A stretch of 64,000 nt of DNA, taken from assembly GCF_006346315.1 (NCBI RefSeq), contig NZ_VDMR01000008.1, positions 186,001 through 250,000 of the forward strand, given 5' to 3'. The notes under the pieces are model-generated. The model did not search any database. It saw only the letters and a program-made list of their open reading frames with translations, and was not told the origin of the DNA. Made by a program: the position numbers and the translations under genes. Positions 53,919 through 62,530 of the stretch are shown here, piece after piece; position 1 is the first letter of the stretch; each line of letters opens with the position of its first letter. This DNA comes from Nocardioides litoris. GTDB lineage: Bacteria > Actinomycetota > Actinomycetes > Propionibacteriales > Nocardioidaceae.

Positions 53919-54778
53919 GCAGCCCGTTCTACGTCTCGCCCGAGCAGCTGATGAAGGACCGGGCCGACTTCGCGCGCAAGGGCATCGCGCGCGGCCGGTC
54001 CGTCGTCGCCGCGCAGTACGCCGACGGCCTGCTGTTCGCCTCCGAGAACCCCTCCCAGGCGCTGCACAAGGTCTCCGAGATCTACGACCGCATCGCCTTC
54101 GCCGCCGTGGGTCGCTACAACGAGTTCGAGAACCTCCGCATCGCGGGGGTCCGGCTCGCCGACATGCGTGGCTACGCCTACGACCGGCGCGACGTCACCG
54201 GGCGCGGCCTGGCCAACGCCTACGCCCAGACCCTCGGCACGATCTTCTCCAGCGGCGGGGAGAAGCCCTACGAGGTCGAGATCTTCGTGGGCGAGGTCGG
54301 CGACGTCGCCGCCGACGACCAGCTCTTCCGCCTCACCTACGACGGCCAGGTGGCCGACGAGCACGGGTTCGCGGTCATGGGCGGCCAGGTCGAGACGGTC
54401 TCCGAGGGGCTCAAGGACGCCGACCTGACGGGCGCGCCGCTGGCCGACGTCCTCCGGGCCGTGGTCAAGGCGCTGGGCCACTCCGACAGCGGCGACCGGG
54501 TCATCCCGACCGGCCACCTCGAGGTGGCGGTGCTCGACCGCACCCGCACCCAGACGCGCAAGTTCTCCCGGCTCTCGCCGGCCCGCCTCGACGCCCTGCT
54601 CGGCGACCGCGGCACGGCCACGCCGGCTCCGGCGGCCGAGGGTGACGGTGACGCCGGCCGGGCGCCCACGTCCCCGACGGTCGACGACCCCCGCGACCCG
54701 ACCGACCAGGTCAGCGGGTCGGTGCCTCCGCTGGAGGACCCGACGACGGGCGAGCCGCCCATCGCTCCTCCCTCGTGA
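53915..54778 (+). CDS. prcA: 20S proteasome alpha subunit
   Basis: A 287-residue structural and gating subunit. The N-terminal gate segment MSSPFYVSPEQLMKDRADFA, the VAAQYADGLLFASEN strand and a canonical fold follow. The last ~60 residues are Pro/Asp-rich and disordered, longer than in many homologs. The C-terminus (PPIAPPS) lacks an obvious HbYX motif. It is translationally coupled to prcB upstream and NUDIX downstream. Confidence 0.95.
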   Translation: MSSPFYVSPEQLMKDRADFARKGIARGRSVVAAQYADGLLFASENPSQALHKVSEIYDRIAFAAVGRYNEFENLRIAGVRLADMRGYAYDRRDVTGRGLANAYAQTLGTIFSSGGEKPYEVEIFVGEVGDVAADDQLFRLTYDGQVADEHGFAVMGGQVETVSEGLKDADLTGAPLADVLRAVVKALGHSDSGDRVIPTGHLEVAVLDRTRTQTRKFSRLSPARLDALLGDRGTATPAPAAEGDGDAGRAPTSPTVDDPRDPTDQVSGSVPPLEDPTTGEPPIAPPS

Positions 54779-55314
54779 CCGACCCCGACCAGCGCGCCTG
54801 GTCGCGCGCCGGGGACGACGAGGTCGCCTACGCCGGGTTCGTCCGCATCCTCAAGCGGCCGCTGCGCCTGCCCGACGGGCGCACGGCCACCTGGGACATC
54901 CACGACAACCCGGCCACGGTCTCGGTCCTCGCCCTGACCGACGACGACCGCGTGGTCCTGGTCGAGCAGTACCGGCCCGGTCCCGACCGGGTCGTGCTCA
55001 GCCTGCCGGGCGGCCTCGTCGACCCCGGCGAGGACCCGGTGGCGGCCGGCCTGCGCGAGCTGCGCGAGGAGACCGGGTACGTCGCCACCGACGCCGTGCA
55101 CGTCGCGGCCGTCGACCCGCCGAGCCACACCCGGCCCCGCCACACGGTGCTGGCCCGTGGCGCGCGGCTCGAGGCCGACCAGCAGCTCGACGCGCTCGAG
55201 GACATCGCCGTGGTGCTCCTCGACGTGGCCGAGCTGCGCCGGCGCCTGCCGACCGGGCGGCTCGGCACGACGGAGCAGGCCTACCTCGCCCTCGACCACG
55301 CCGGCCTGCTCTGA
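54775..55314 (+). CDS. NUDIX hydrolase (ADP-ribose pyrophosphatase-like)
   Basis: A 179-residue hydrolase. The Nudix box GGLVDPGEDPVAAGLRELRE with EETGYV lies near residues 82-105 and provides the metal-binding Glu residues. The preceding VLVEQYRPGPDRVVLSLPGG matches ADP-ribose/NDP-sugar pyrophosphatases. It begins with GTG inside the prcA stop (GTGA), so it is co-translated with the protease core, although no role in proteolysis is known. pafA follows after 76 bases with its own promoter. Confidence 0.87.
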   Translation: MTDPDQRAWSRAGDDEVAYAGFVRILKRPLRLPDGRTATWDIHDNPATVSVLALTDDDRVVLVEQYRPGPDRVVLSLPGGLVDPGEDPVAAGLRELREETGYVATDAVHVAAVDPPSHTRPRHTVLARGARLEADQQLDALEDIAVVLLDVAELRRRLPTGRLGTTEQAYLALDHAGLL

Positions 55315-55378
55315 CCCGCCCCTCGCCGAGGACATGACACCACCCCTCGGATGCCACCCGTTCCGGCCACCCGCCCCG

Positions 55379-55384
55379 TAGGGT
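55379..55384 (+). promoter_or_regulatory. -10 box of a leaderless promoter (pafA)
   Basis: TAGGGT 6 bases before ATG 55391. Confidence 0.65.
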
Positions 55385-55390
55385 CGAGTC

Positions 55391-56752
55391 ATGGACCGGC
55401 GCATCTTCGGCATCGAGAACGAGTACGGCGTCACGTGCACGTTCAAGGGGCAGCGACGGCTGAGCCCCGACGAGGTCGCGCGCTACCTGTTCCGCAAGGT
55501 CGTGAGCTGGGGCCGCAGCAGCAACGTCTTCCTGCGCAACGGGGCGCGGCTCTACCTCGACGTGGGCAGCCACCCCGAGTACGCGACGCCCGAGTGCGAC
55601 GACGTCGCCGAGCTCGTGGCCCACGACAAGGCGGGGGAGCGGGTCCTCGAAGGACTGCTCCTCGACGCCGAGCAGCGCCTGCACGACGAGGGCATCGCCG
55701 GCGAGATCTACCTGTTCAAGAACAACACCGACTCCGCGGGCAACTCCTACGGCTGCCACGAGAACTACCTGGTCGGCCGCGCCGGGGAGTTCAGCCGACT
55801 GGCCGACGTGCTCATCCCGTTCCTCGTCACGCGCCAGATCGTCGTGGGTGCCGGCAAGGTCACCCAGACCCCGCGCGGGGCGTCGTACTCGGTCTCCCAG
55901 CGCGCCGAGCACATCTGGGAGGGCGTCTCCAGCGCCACCACCCGCAGCCGCCCGATCATCAACACCCGCGACGAGCCGCACGCCGACGCCGAGAAGTACC
56001 GCCGGCTGCACGTCATCGTCGGTGACTCCAACATGAGCGAGACGACGACGATGCTCAAGGTCGCCAGCTGCGACCTGGTGCTCCGGATGATCGAGGAGGG
56101 CGTGGTGATGCGCGACCTCACGATGGAGAACCCGATCCGGGCCATCCGCGAGATCAGCCACGACGTCACCGGGCGCCGCAAGGTGCGCCTGGCCAACGGA
56201 CGCGAGGCGAGCGCGCTCGACATCCAGGCCGAGTACCTCTCCAAGGCCCGCGACTTCGTCGACCGCCGCCAGATCAGCACGCCCCTGATCGAGCGCACCC
56301 TCGACCTGTGGGAGCGCGGCCTCAAGGCCGTCGAGTCCGACGACCTGGGCCTGGTCGACCGCGAGCTCGACTGGGTCATCAAGTGGAAGCTCATCGACCG
56401 CTACCGCGCCAAGCACGGCCTGCCCCTCGGCCACCCGCGGATCGCCCAGCTCGACCTGGCCTACCACGACATCCACCGCAACCGCGGCCTCTACTACCTG
56501 CTCGAGAAGCGCGGCTCGGTCGCCCGGGTCACCACCGACCTCAAGATCTTCGAGGCCAAGTCCGTCCCGCCCCAGGACACCCGCGCCCGCCTGCGCGGCG
56601 AGTTCATCCGCAAGGCCCAGGAGAAGCGCCGCGACTTCACCGTCGACTGGGTCCACCTCAAGCTCAACGACCAGGCCCAGCGCACCGTGCTGTGCAAGGA
56701 CCCGTTCAAGGCCTACGACGACCGGGTGCAGCGGCTCATCGACGGGATGTAG
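55391..56752 (+). CDS. pafA: Pup-protein ligase
   Basis: A 453-residue ligase of the same fold as Dop. It phosphorylates deamidated Pup's C-terminal Glu and joins it to a substrate lysine. MDRRIFGIENEYGVTC, NVFLRNGARLYLDVGSHPEY and RPIINTRDEPHADAEKYRR are the diagnostic stretches, with the conserved GIENEYG Glu and the catalytic Asp of the ARLYLD region. It lacks the Dop loop. Leaderless start. A hairpin at 56768-56790 ends it before the FKBP gene. Confidence 0.96.
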   Translation: MDRRIFGIENEYGVTCTFKGQRRLSPDEVARYLFRKVVSWGRSSNVFLRNGARLYLDVGSHPEYATPECDDVAELVAHDKAGERVLEGLLLDAEQRLHDEGIAGEIYLFKNNTDSAGNSYGCHENYLVGRAGEFSRLADVLIPFLVTRQIVVGAGKVTQTPRGASYSVSQRAEHIWEGVSSATTRSRPIINTRDEPHADAEKYRRLHVIVGDSNMSETTTMLKVASCDLVLRMIEEGVVMRDLTMENPIRAIREISHDVTGRRKVRLANGREASALDIQAEYLSKARDFVDRRQISTPLIERTLDLWERGLKAVESDDLGLVDRELDWVIKWKLIDRYRAKHGLPLGHPRIAQLDLAYHDIHRNRGLYYLLEKRGSVARVTTDLKIFEAKSVPPQDTRARLRGEFIRKAQEKRRDFTVDWVHLKLNDQAQRTVLCKDPFKAYDDRVQRLIDGM

Positions 56753-56767
56753 CGCCCGCGATCCACA

Positions 56768-56790
56768 GGGCCCCGCCCGCAGGCGGGCCC
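56768..56790 (+). terminator. hairpin after pafA
   Basis: GGGCCCCGCC and GGCGGGCCC pair with a one-base bulge and the loop CGCA, 15 bases after the pafA stop; a TAGGCT box (56807-56812) for the next gene follows. Confidence 0.5.
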
Positions 56791-56806
56791 GCTCGGGTCG
56801 GCCTTG

Positions 56807-56812
56807 TAGGCT
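56807..56812 (+). promoter_or_regulatory. possible -10 box of the FKBP lipoprotein gene
   Basis: TAGGCT about 80 bases before the GTG at 56893, so this transcript would have a leader with a GAAGG ribosome site. Confidence 0.4.
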
Positions 56813-56892
56813 TCCGACGCCTCCGGTCGTCGCGTGTCCCCACGTCGTGGCCGGACTGCCCATCCGACGTCGGTACCGAAGGTCTGAAACCC

Positions 56893-57909
56893 GTGCTCCG
56901 AGGCTCCCGCCCCACCGCCACGATCGTGGCCTCGCTCGTCCTGTCCGTCGCCCTCGCGGGCTGCGGAGGCTCGGCCACGCCGGGCACGGGCCTGCCGTCC
57001 GCCGATCGGCTCGACGCCGTGACGGTCGACGGCGGCATCGGCGCGGCGACCATCGACTTCGAGGAGCGGATGACGGCGGGCGCCCTCGAGGCCGAGACCA
57101 CCATCAAGGGCACCGGACCGGCGCTGGCCCAGGACGAGAAGGCCTTCGTCAACTACGCCATCGGCAACGGCTACACCCAGTCGACCGCGATCGACTCCTT
57201 CGGCGAGGAGGCCGCAGCCGTCGAGGTGACCGTCGGCGCCGCCGAGAACCCCGAGCCCGCCTCGCTCGACGACGTCATCGCCAACCTGCTGCGCGAGTAC
57301 GTCAAGCCCGGCGTGACCAAGGGCAGCCGCATCGTCATCACCGGTGACTCCCCGGCGTTCTTCCCGGGCCTGGACACCACCGGCCTCGGCGCCCTGCTCG
57401 CCCAGGACGGCATCGGCAACGACGACGGCCTGGTCATGGTCGTCGACGTCATGGACACCACCGTCCTCGCGGGTCCCGACGGCGGCGAGGGCGCCCGACC
57501 GGCCTGGGCGCCGCGGGTCGTCTTCGGTGGCGGGGGCATCGCGCGGCTCGACTTCCGCGGCCTGACCAAGCCCGCGGCCGACGACGAGCTCGTCTCCGCC
57601 GAGCTCCGCCAGGGCACGGGCGAGGCCGTGCAGAAGGGCGACCTCATCGTCGCCGACTACATCGGCCAGGTCTTCGACGGCGCCGAGCCCTTCGACTCCA
57701 GCTTTGGCGCCGACCGCGAGCCCATCTCGACGCCGATCGGCCTCGGCAACGTCGTCGCCGGCTGGGACGAGGTGCTCGTCGGCAAGAAGGTCGGCAGCCG
57801 GGTCATCATGCGCATCCCGCCCGCCAAGGGGTACGCCGAGCAGGAGCAGCCGGGCATCCCGAAGAACTCGACGCTCTACTTCGTCGTCGACATCCTGGCC
57901 GCGGTCTGA
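56893..57909 (+). CDS. FKBP-type peptidyl-prolyl isomerase lipoprotein
   Basis: A 338-residue exported lipoprotein: signal peptide with LVLSVALAGC, lipidated Cys24. The C-terminal FKBP domain (residues ~235-338) has VQKGDLIVADYIGQVF, PFDSSF, VVAGWDEVLVGKKVGSRVIM and the final STLYFVVDIL, which hold the isomerase pocket. Residues ~85-215 look like a second, degenerate FKBP domain lacking the FDSSF core. It should fold or chaperone secreted proteins outside the membrane. It lies between pafA and pafB, a recurring actinobacterial order. Confidence 0.9.
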   Translation: MLRGSRPTATIVASLVLSVALAGCGGSATPGTGLPSADRLDAVTVDGGIGAATIDFEERMTAGALEAETTIKGTGPALAQDEKAFVNYAIGNGYTQSTAIDSFGEEAAAVEVTVGAAENPEPASLDDVIANLLREYVKPGVTKGSRIVITGDSPAFFPGLDTTGLGALLAQDGIGNDDGLVMVVDVMDTTVLAGPDGGEGARPAWAPRVVFGGGGIARLDFRGLTKPAADDELVSAELRQGTGEAVQKGDLIVADYIGQVFDGAEPFDSSFGADREPISTPIGLGNVVAGWDEVLVGKKVGSRVIMRIPPAKGYAEQEQPGIPKNSTLYFVVDILAAV

Positions 57910-57931
57910 GCACACCCGGGAGCGGGGACCG

Positions 57932-58918
57932 ATGACCGCGGCCAAGAGCGAGCGGCTGCTCAACTTGCTCATCATGCTGCTGGTCTCCACCCGGCTCGTC
58001 CCCAAGTCGCGCATCCGCGAGATCCTCTACGCCGACGCCTCCGACGAGGCGTTCGAGAAGATGTTCGACCGTGACAAGGAGGAGCTGCGCAGCCTCGGTG
58101 TCCCGGTCGAGGTGGGCCAGATCGACGCCTACTTCGACGACGAGCCCGGCTACCGGGTCAAGCCCGACGAGTTCGCGCTGCCCGAGGTCGACCTCACCGC
58201 CGACGAGGCGGCCGTGGTCGGCCTGGCCACCCGGGTCTGGGACCACCAGCGGATGGCCCGCGCCACCACCGAGGCCGTCCGCAAGCTCACCGCCGCCGGG
58301 GCCGACATCGACCTCGGCGCGCTCGACATCGCCCAGCCCCGCCTGCCGGCCGACGAGCCGGCGTTCGACGTGTTCTTCGAGGCCATCCTCGAGCGCTCCG
58401 CGGTGGAGTTCGACTACCGGCGCAGCGGGTCCGACAGCACCACGCGCCGGCGGCTCCAGCCCTGGGGCGTCACCCGCTACTCCGGCCGCTGGTACGTCGT
58501 CGGCCACGACCTCGACCGCGATGCAGAGCGGGTCTTCCGGCTGTCCCGGGTCCAGGGGGAGGCCGTCAAGGTCGGGCCGCCCGGCGCCTACGCCATCCCC
58601 GAGGGCACCGACGTCTCGGCGGTGACCCGGCGCCTGGCGCCCGCCCTGTCCACCGAGCCCGTCGTGCTGCTGGTGCGCACCGGCGCCGCCCTCCCGCTGC
58701 GGCGGGCGGCCGACCGCACCGAGCCCGGCGTACCGGGTCCCGACGGCACCGAGGGGTGGGACCGGCTCACCCTGCTCCGGGCCTCGGTCGGCATCGCCGA
58801 CGAGGTCCTCGGCCTCTCGGGTGCCGTCGTCGTCGAGTCGCCGGAGCGGCTGCGCGACGAGGTCGTGGGCCGGCTGCGTGGCGTGCTGGCGGGCGAGGGT
58901 CCGGTGGGGGACCGGTGA
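57932..58918 (+). CDS. pafB: WYL-domain regulator PafB
   Basis: A 328-residue transcriptional activator of the SOS-independent DNA-damage response. A winged helix occupies residues ~5-75 (ERLLNLLIMLLVSTRLVPKS), followed by the WYL domain (~150-225) with VEFDYRR, LQPWGVTRYSGRWYVVGHDL. It pairs with PafC to form a heterodimer. ATG with upstream GGGAG. Its stop is overlapped by the pafC GTG (GTGA). Confidence 0.93.
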   Translation: MTAAKSERLLNLLIMLLVSTRLVPKSRIREILYADASDEAFEKMFDRDKEELRSLGVPVEVGQIDAYFDDEPGYRVKPDEFALPEVDLTADEAAVVGLATRVWDHQRMARATTEAVRKLTAAGADIDLGALDIAQPRLPADEPAFDVFFEAILERSAVEFDYRRSGSDSTTRRRLQPWGVTRYSGRWYVVGHDLDRDAERVFRLSRVQGEAVKVGPPGAYAIPEGTDVSAVTRRLAPALSTEPVVLLVRTGAALPLRRAADRTEPGVPGPDGTEGWDRLTLLRASVGIADEVLGLSGAVVVESPERLRDEVVGRLRGVLAGEGPVGDR

Positions 58919-59985
58919 CCCCGGCCGGCTCGGGTGCCAAGGACCAGGTCGCGCGCCTGCTCACCCTGGTGCCCTACCTGCACTCCCGCGGCTCGGTGCG
59001 GCTGGCCGAGGCCGCCGAGGCGCTCGGCGTGACACCCGAGGTGCTGCTGCGTGACCTCAAGGTCCTCTTCATGTGCGGCCTCCCGGGCGGGTACCCCGAC
59101 GAGCTGATCGACGTCGACCTCGACGCGCTCGTCGACGAGCGCGGCCGGGCCCAGGGTGACGCCGTCGTCTCGGTCAGCAACGCCGACTACCTCGCCCGGC
59201 CCCTGCGCCTGGACGCCGTCGAGGCCTCGGCCATGATCGTCGCCCTCCGCGCACTGCGGGCCGGGGCCGCCCCCGAGACGGCCGAGATCGTCGACCGGGT
59301 GCTGGCCAAGCTCGAGCGGGCGGCCGCGGCCGGACCGACCGGGGCGCCGGGCCTCGCGCCCGGACTGGTCGACGCCACGCCCGAGCCGACGCCGGCCAGC
59401 ACCCGTGCCCTCGAGCGCCGGCTGGCCGAGGCCTGCCGCCGCGGTGTCCAGGTCGAGATGGACTACTACGTGCCGGCCCGCGACGAGGTCTCGCACCGCA
59501 CGGTCGACCCGCGGGGCATGGTGCACCGCGACGGCCACACCTACCTCGACGCCTGGTGCCACTCCGCCGAGGCTCCGCGCCTGTTCCGCCTCGACCGGAT
59601 CGCCTCGGCCACCGTGCTCGACACGCCGGTCACCTCCGAGCCGGCCGCGCCGCGCGACCTGGCCGACGGCATCTTCGCCCGCGCCGACGACGTCACCCGG
59701 GTGACGCTGCGCCTGGCGCCCGCGGCGCGGTGGGTGACCGAGTACTACCCGGTCGAGGACGTGCGCCCCGTCGACGACCCGGCCGAGCCGGGATCGGTCG
59801 ACGTCGACCTGCTCGTGGCCGACCGGCGCTGGCTGACCAAGCTGCTGCTGCGGCTGGCCCCCCACGCCGCGGTCGTGCACCCGGTCGCGTGGGGCGCCGA
59901 CCTCACAGCCGCGGCCCAGGAGACGCTGGGTCTCTACTTCGGGGTGGGCGGCGTAGACTCCGGAAGACCGATTCCCACCACGTGA
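58915..59985 (+). CDS. pafC: WYL-domain regulator PafC
   Basis: A 356-residue partner of PafB. It has an N-terminal winged helix (residues ~8-75: QVARLLTLVPYLHSRGSVRLA), a linker rich in Pro/Gly, and a WYL domain with VEMDYYVPARDEVSHRTVDP and AWCHSAEAPRLFRLDRI. Together they sense single-stranded DNA or a DNA-damage signal and activate repair genes in mycobacteria. Coupled to pafB by GTGA. tatA follows. Confidence 0.92.
   Translation: MTPAGSGAKDQVARLLTLVPYLHSRGSVRLAEAAEALGVTPEVLLRDLKVLFMCGLPGGYPDELIDVDLDALVDERGRAQGDAVVSVSNADYLARPLRLDAVEASAMIVALRALRAGAAPETAEIVDRVLAKLERAAAAGPTGAPGLAPGLVDATPEPTPASTRALERRLAEACRRGVQVEMDYYVPARDEVSHRTVDPRGMVHRDGHTYLDAWCHSAEAPRLFRLDRIASATVLDTPVTSEPAAPRDLADGIFARADDVTRVTLRLAPAARWVTEYYPVEDVRPVDDPAEPGSVDVDLLVADRRWLTKLLLRLAPHAAVVHPVAWGADLTAAAQETLGLYFGVGGVDSGRPIPTT
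59954..59959 (+). promoter_or_regulatory. possible -10 box of tatA
   Basis: TAGACT near the end of pafC, 34 bases before ATG 59994; it may give tatA its own transcript in addition to read-through. Confidence 0.35.
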
Positions 59986-59993
59986 GGACTCTC

Positions 59994-60275
59994 ATGAACA
60001 CGCTCGCCATCGGCGGACTGGGCACCACTGAGCTCCTGATCATCTTCGGTGTGATCATCCTGCTCTTCGGTGCGGCCAAGCTGCCCGAGCTGGCCCGCGG
60101 CAGCGGCCGCGCGCTGCGCATCTTCAAGGCCGAGACCAAGGGCCTGATGGATGACGACGACGACAAGAAGGACGGCACCCGGCCCGAGGGCGGCACCTCG
60201 GCCGAGCTCCCGGGCTCCGTGACCGCCGAGCAGGTCGACACCCCCGAGTCGACCCGCCGCAGCGACCCGGCCTGA
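59994..60275 (+). CDS. tatA: Sec-independent protein translocase TatA
   Basis: A 93-residue pore-forming subunit of the twin-arginine export pathway. A single N-terminal membrane helix (ELLIIFGVIILLFGAAKLP) is followed by an amphipathic helix (ELARGSGRALRIFKAE), the FGAxKLPEL hinge, and a disordered acidic tail. It is next to tatC; a tatB is not in the window. Confidence 0.94.
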   Translation: MNTLAIGGLGTTELLIIFGVIILLFGAAKLPELARGSGRALRIFKAETKGLMDDDDDKKDGTRPEGGTSAELPGSVTAEQVDTPESTRRSDPA

Positions 60276-60304
60276 CGCCGGCCGCCCCGCCGGACTGAAC
60301 GACG

Positions 60305-61147
60305 GTGTCCGTCACCGGAGTCCTCGGCCTTTTCTCCGCCCGCCCGCAGCACGACGTCGGTGCTGACGGGCGGATGGCCCTCAGCGACCACCTGCGCGAG
60401 CTGCGGGCGCGCATCCTGCGCTGCATCGTCTTCCTCGTCGTCGCCTTCTCGGTGATGCTCTTCTTCTACGACGAGCTGCTCGACATCGTGCTCCAGCCCT
60501 ACAACGACGCCCAGCAGGCGCTGGGGGCCACGACGCAGACCAGCGCCTACGTCAAGGGCGCAACTGGTCCGCTCATGCTGCAGCTCAAGCTGTGCGGCGT
60601 CGCGGCCCTGGTGATCTCCAGCCCCTTCTGGCTCTACCAGATCTGGGCGTTCATCATGCCGGGGCTGCACCCCAACGAGAAGAAGTGGACCCGGCTGTTC
60701 AGCGCCATCGCCGGCCCGCTCTTCTTCGTCGGCGTGGCCACCGGCTACTACGTGCTCCCCAAGGGTCTCGAGGTCCTCATCGGCTTCACCCCCGACGGGT
60801 TGGCCAACCTCGTCGAATTCGGGGAGTACTTCAGCTTCCTGACCCGCATGCTGCTCGTCTTCGGCATCGCCTTCGAGATCCCGCTGTTCGTCATCATGCT
60901 CAACCTCGCCGGCATCGTCTCCGGCAAGGCGCTGGGCCGCTACCGGGCCTGGATCATCCTCGGCACGTTCGTCTTCGCCGCGGTCGCGACCCCGTCGACC
61001 GACCCGTTCTCGATGATCATGCTGGCCCTGCCGATGCTGGTGCTCTTCCTCGTGGCCGAGGTCATCGCCCGTTGGGTCGACCGCATCCGCGGCCGGCGGC
61101 AGACCGGCACCGACCAGTGGGACGACGACCAGCTCTCGCCGATCTGA
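60305..61147 (+). CDS. tatC: Sec-independent protein translocase TatC
   Basis: A 280-residue receptor subunit with six transmembrane helices. The conserved N-terminal MALSDHLRELRARILRC, the cytoplasmic AFIMPGLHPNEKKWT loop and the C-terminal FVFAAVATPSTDPFSMI segment mark TatC, which recognises the twin-arginine signal. The N-terminus has ~22 extra residues. GTG start 29 bases after tatA. Confidence 0.94.
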   Translation: MSVTGVLGLFSARPQHDVGADGRMALSDHLRELRARILRCIVFLVVAFSVMLFFYDELLDIVLQPYNDAQQALGATTQTSAYVKGATGPLMLQLKLCGVAALVISSPFWLYQIWAFIMPGLHPNEKKWTRLFSAIAGPLFFVGVATGYYVLPKGLEVLIGFTPDGLANLVEFGEYFSFLTRMLLVFGIAFEIPLFVIMLNLAGIVSGKALGRYRAWIILGTFVFAAVATPSTDPFSMIMLALPMLVLFLVAEVIARWVDRIRGRRQTGTDQWDDDQLSPI

Positions 61148-61171
61148 TGCGGGCCTGATGCGGACCCGGTC

Positions 61172-61567
61172 GTGATCCGCCCGCCCACGGGCGACCCGGT
61201 CGACCCGTTCGACCTGCCCGACCACCTCGGCACCGCTGCCGTCGTGTGGCGGGCCGACGACGGCCTCGACGGCCCGCTGGTGCACGGGCGCCTCGTCGTC
61301 GACGGCCACGAGGACGTCGTGTGCGACCTCCTCGCGGTCGACGACGCCTACCCGGCGCCGGTCGCCGACGACGCCGCCCGCTCGTGCGCCCACCAGGCGT
61401 GGCGCCACGGCCAGGTGCACCTCGTCTCCCAGGGCGACCGGCTCACCCTGCTCGTCCCCGGCTCCGGCTTCTCCGCCGACCTGGTCCTCGACGTGGTCGC
61501 CCGGCTGGCCCGGGCCCTGGGCGCCGACCCGGCGTCGTACGCCGTGCTGCTGCGGCTGGGTCGCTGA
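61172..61567 (+). CDS. hypothetical protein
   Basis: A 131-residue protein, GTG start. It has DLPDHLGTAAVVWRADDGLD and CDLLAVDDAYPAPVADDAAR, with no membrane segment and no recognised domain. It lies 24 bases after tatC, in the same direction, so it may be co-transcribed. Codon use is consistent with a real gene. Confidence 0.65.
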   Translation: MIRPPTGDPVDPFDLPDHLGTAAVVWRADDGLDGPLVHGRLVVDGHEDVVCDLLAVDDAYPAPVADDAARSCAHQAWRHGQVHLVSQGDRLTLLVPGSGFSADLVLDVVARLARALGADPASYAVLLRLGR

Positions 61568-61621
61568 GGGGACCCGGGCGGCGCCGGCGGCGCCGGTCGG
61601 CGCCGGTCAGCCCCTCCTGGC

Positions 61622-61627
61622 TAGGCT
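61622..61627 (+). promoter_or_regulatory. -10 box of a leaderless promoter (diacylglycerol kinase-like)
   Basis: TAGGCT 6 bases before GTG 61634. Confidence 0.6.
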
Positions 61628-61633
61628 CGGCGG

Positions 61634-62530
61634 GTGAGTGGGCACCAGCGTCGTGAGATCGCGCTGCTCGTCAACCCCGCGGCCGGCAAGGGTCGTGCGG
61701 TGCAGTCCGTCGACGTCGTCCGACCGCGGTTCGCGGCCGCCGGCCTCGCGGTCCGCTCCCTCGTGGGCGCCGACGTCGACGAGGCCCACGACCTGGCCCG
61801 CGGCGCGGTGCGCGACGGCGTCGACGCGCTGGTGGTGGTCGGCGGTGACGGCATGGTCAACGTCGCCCTGCAGGCCGTGGCCACCACCGCGACCCCGCTC
61901 GGCCTGGTGCCGGCCGGCACCGGCAACGATGTGGCCCGGCTCCTCGGGCTGCGGCGTCGCGACCCGCTCGCCGCCGCCGACCGCGTCGTCCACGCCCTGG
62001 CCACCGGCCGCCGCCGCACCCTCGACCTGGCCCGGGCCGGCGGGCGCTACTACGCCACCGTGCTGGCCGCCGGCTTCGACGCCGTGGTCAACGAGCGCGC
62101 CAACCAGATGACCTGGCCGCGCGGCCAGATGCGCTACAACCTGGCCACCGTGCGCGAGCTGCGCACGTTCTCCCCCCTGTCCTACGTGCTCGACCTCGAC
62201 GGCCGCGAGCACCGCACCGACGCCATGCTGGTCGCGGTCGGCAACGGCCCCTCGTTCGGCGGCGGGCTGCGCATCGCCGAGGGCGCCCGGGCCGACGACG
62301 GCCTGCTCGACGTCGTCGTCATCAAGCCGATCAGCAAGCCCGAGCTGGTGCGGACCTACCCCCGGCTGTTCCGCGGCACCCACACGACGCACCCGCAGTT
62401 CGAGCGGCACCGGGTGCGCCGGGTGACCGTCGCGGCCGCCGGCGTCGTCGGGTACGCCGACGGCGAGCGGTTCGGGCCGCTGCCGCTGACCGTCGAGGCC
62501 GTCCCGGCCGCCCTGGAGGTGCTCGCGTGA
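61634..62530 (+). CDS. diacylglycerol/lipid kinase family protein
   Basis: A 298-residue lipid kinase-like protein of the DgkB/YegS/LCB5 family. IALLVNPAAGKGRA near residues 9-22, VVVGGDGMVN near 71-80 (the GGDGT-like ATP site), and LVPAGTGNDVARLLG near 94-108 are family motifs. It probably phosphorylates diacylglycerol or a related lipid. Its stop overlaps the helY GTG (GTGA). Confidence 0.9.
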   Translation: MSGHQRREIALLVNPAAGKGRAVQSVDVVRPRFAAAGLAVRSLVGADVDEAHDLARGAVRDGVDALVVVGGDGMVNVALQAVATTATPLGLVPAGTGNDVARLLGLRRRDPLAAADRVVHALATGRRRTLDLARAGGRYYATVLAAGFDAVVNERANQMTWPRGQMRYNLATVRELRTFSPLSYVLDLDGREHRTDAMLVAVGNGPSFGGGLRIAEGARADDGLLDVVVIKPISKPELVRTYPRLFRGTHTTHPQFERHRVRRVTVAAAGVVGYADGERFGPLPLTVEAVPAALEVLA

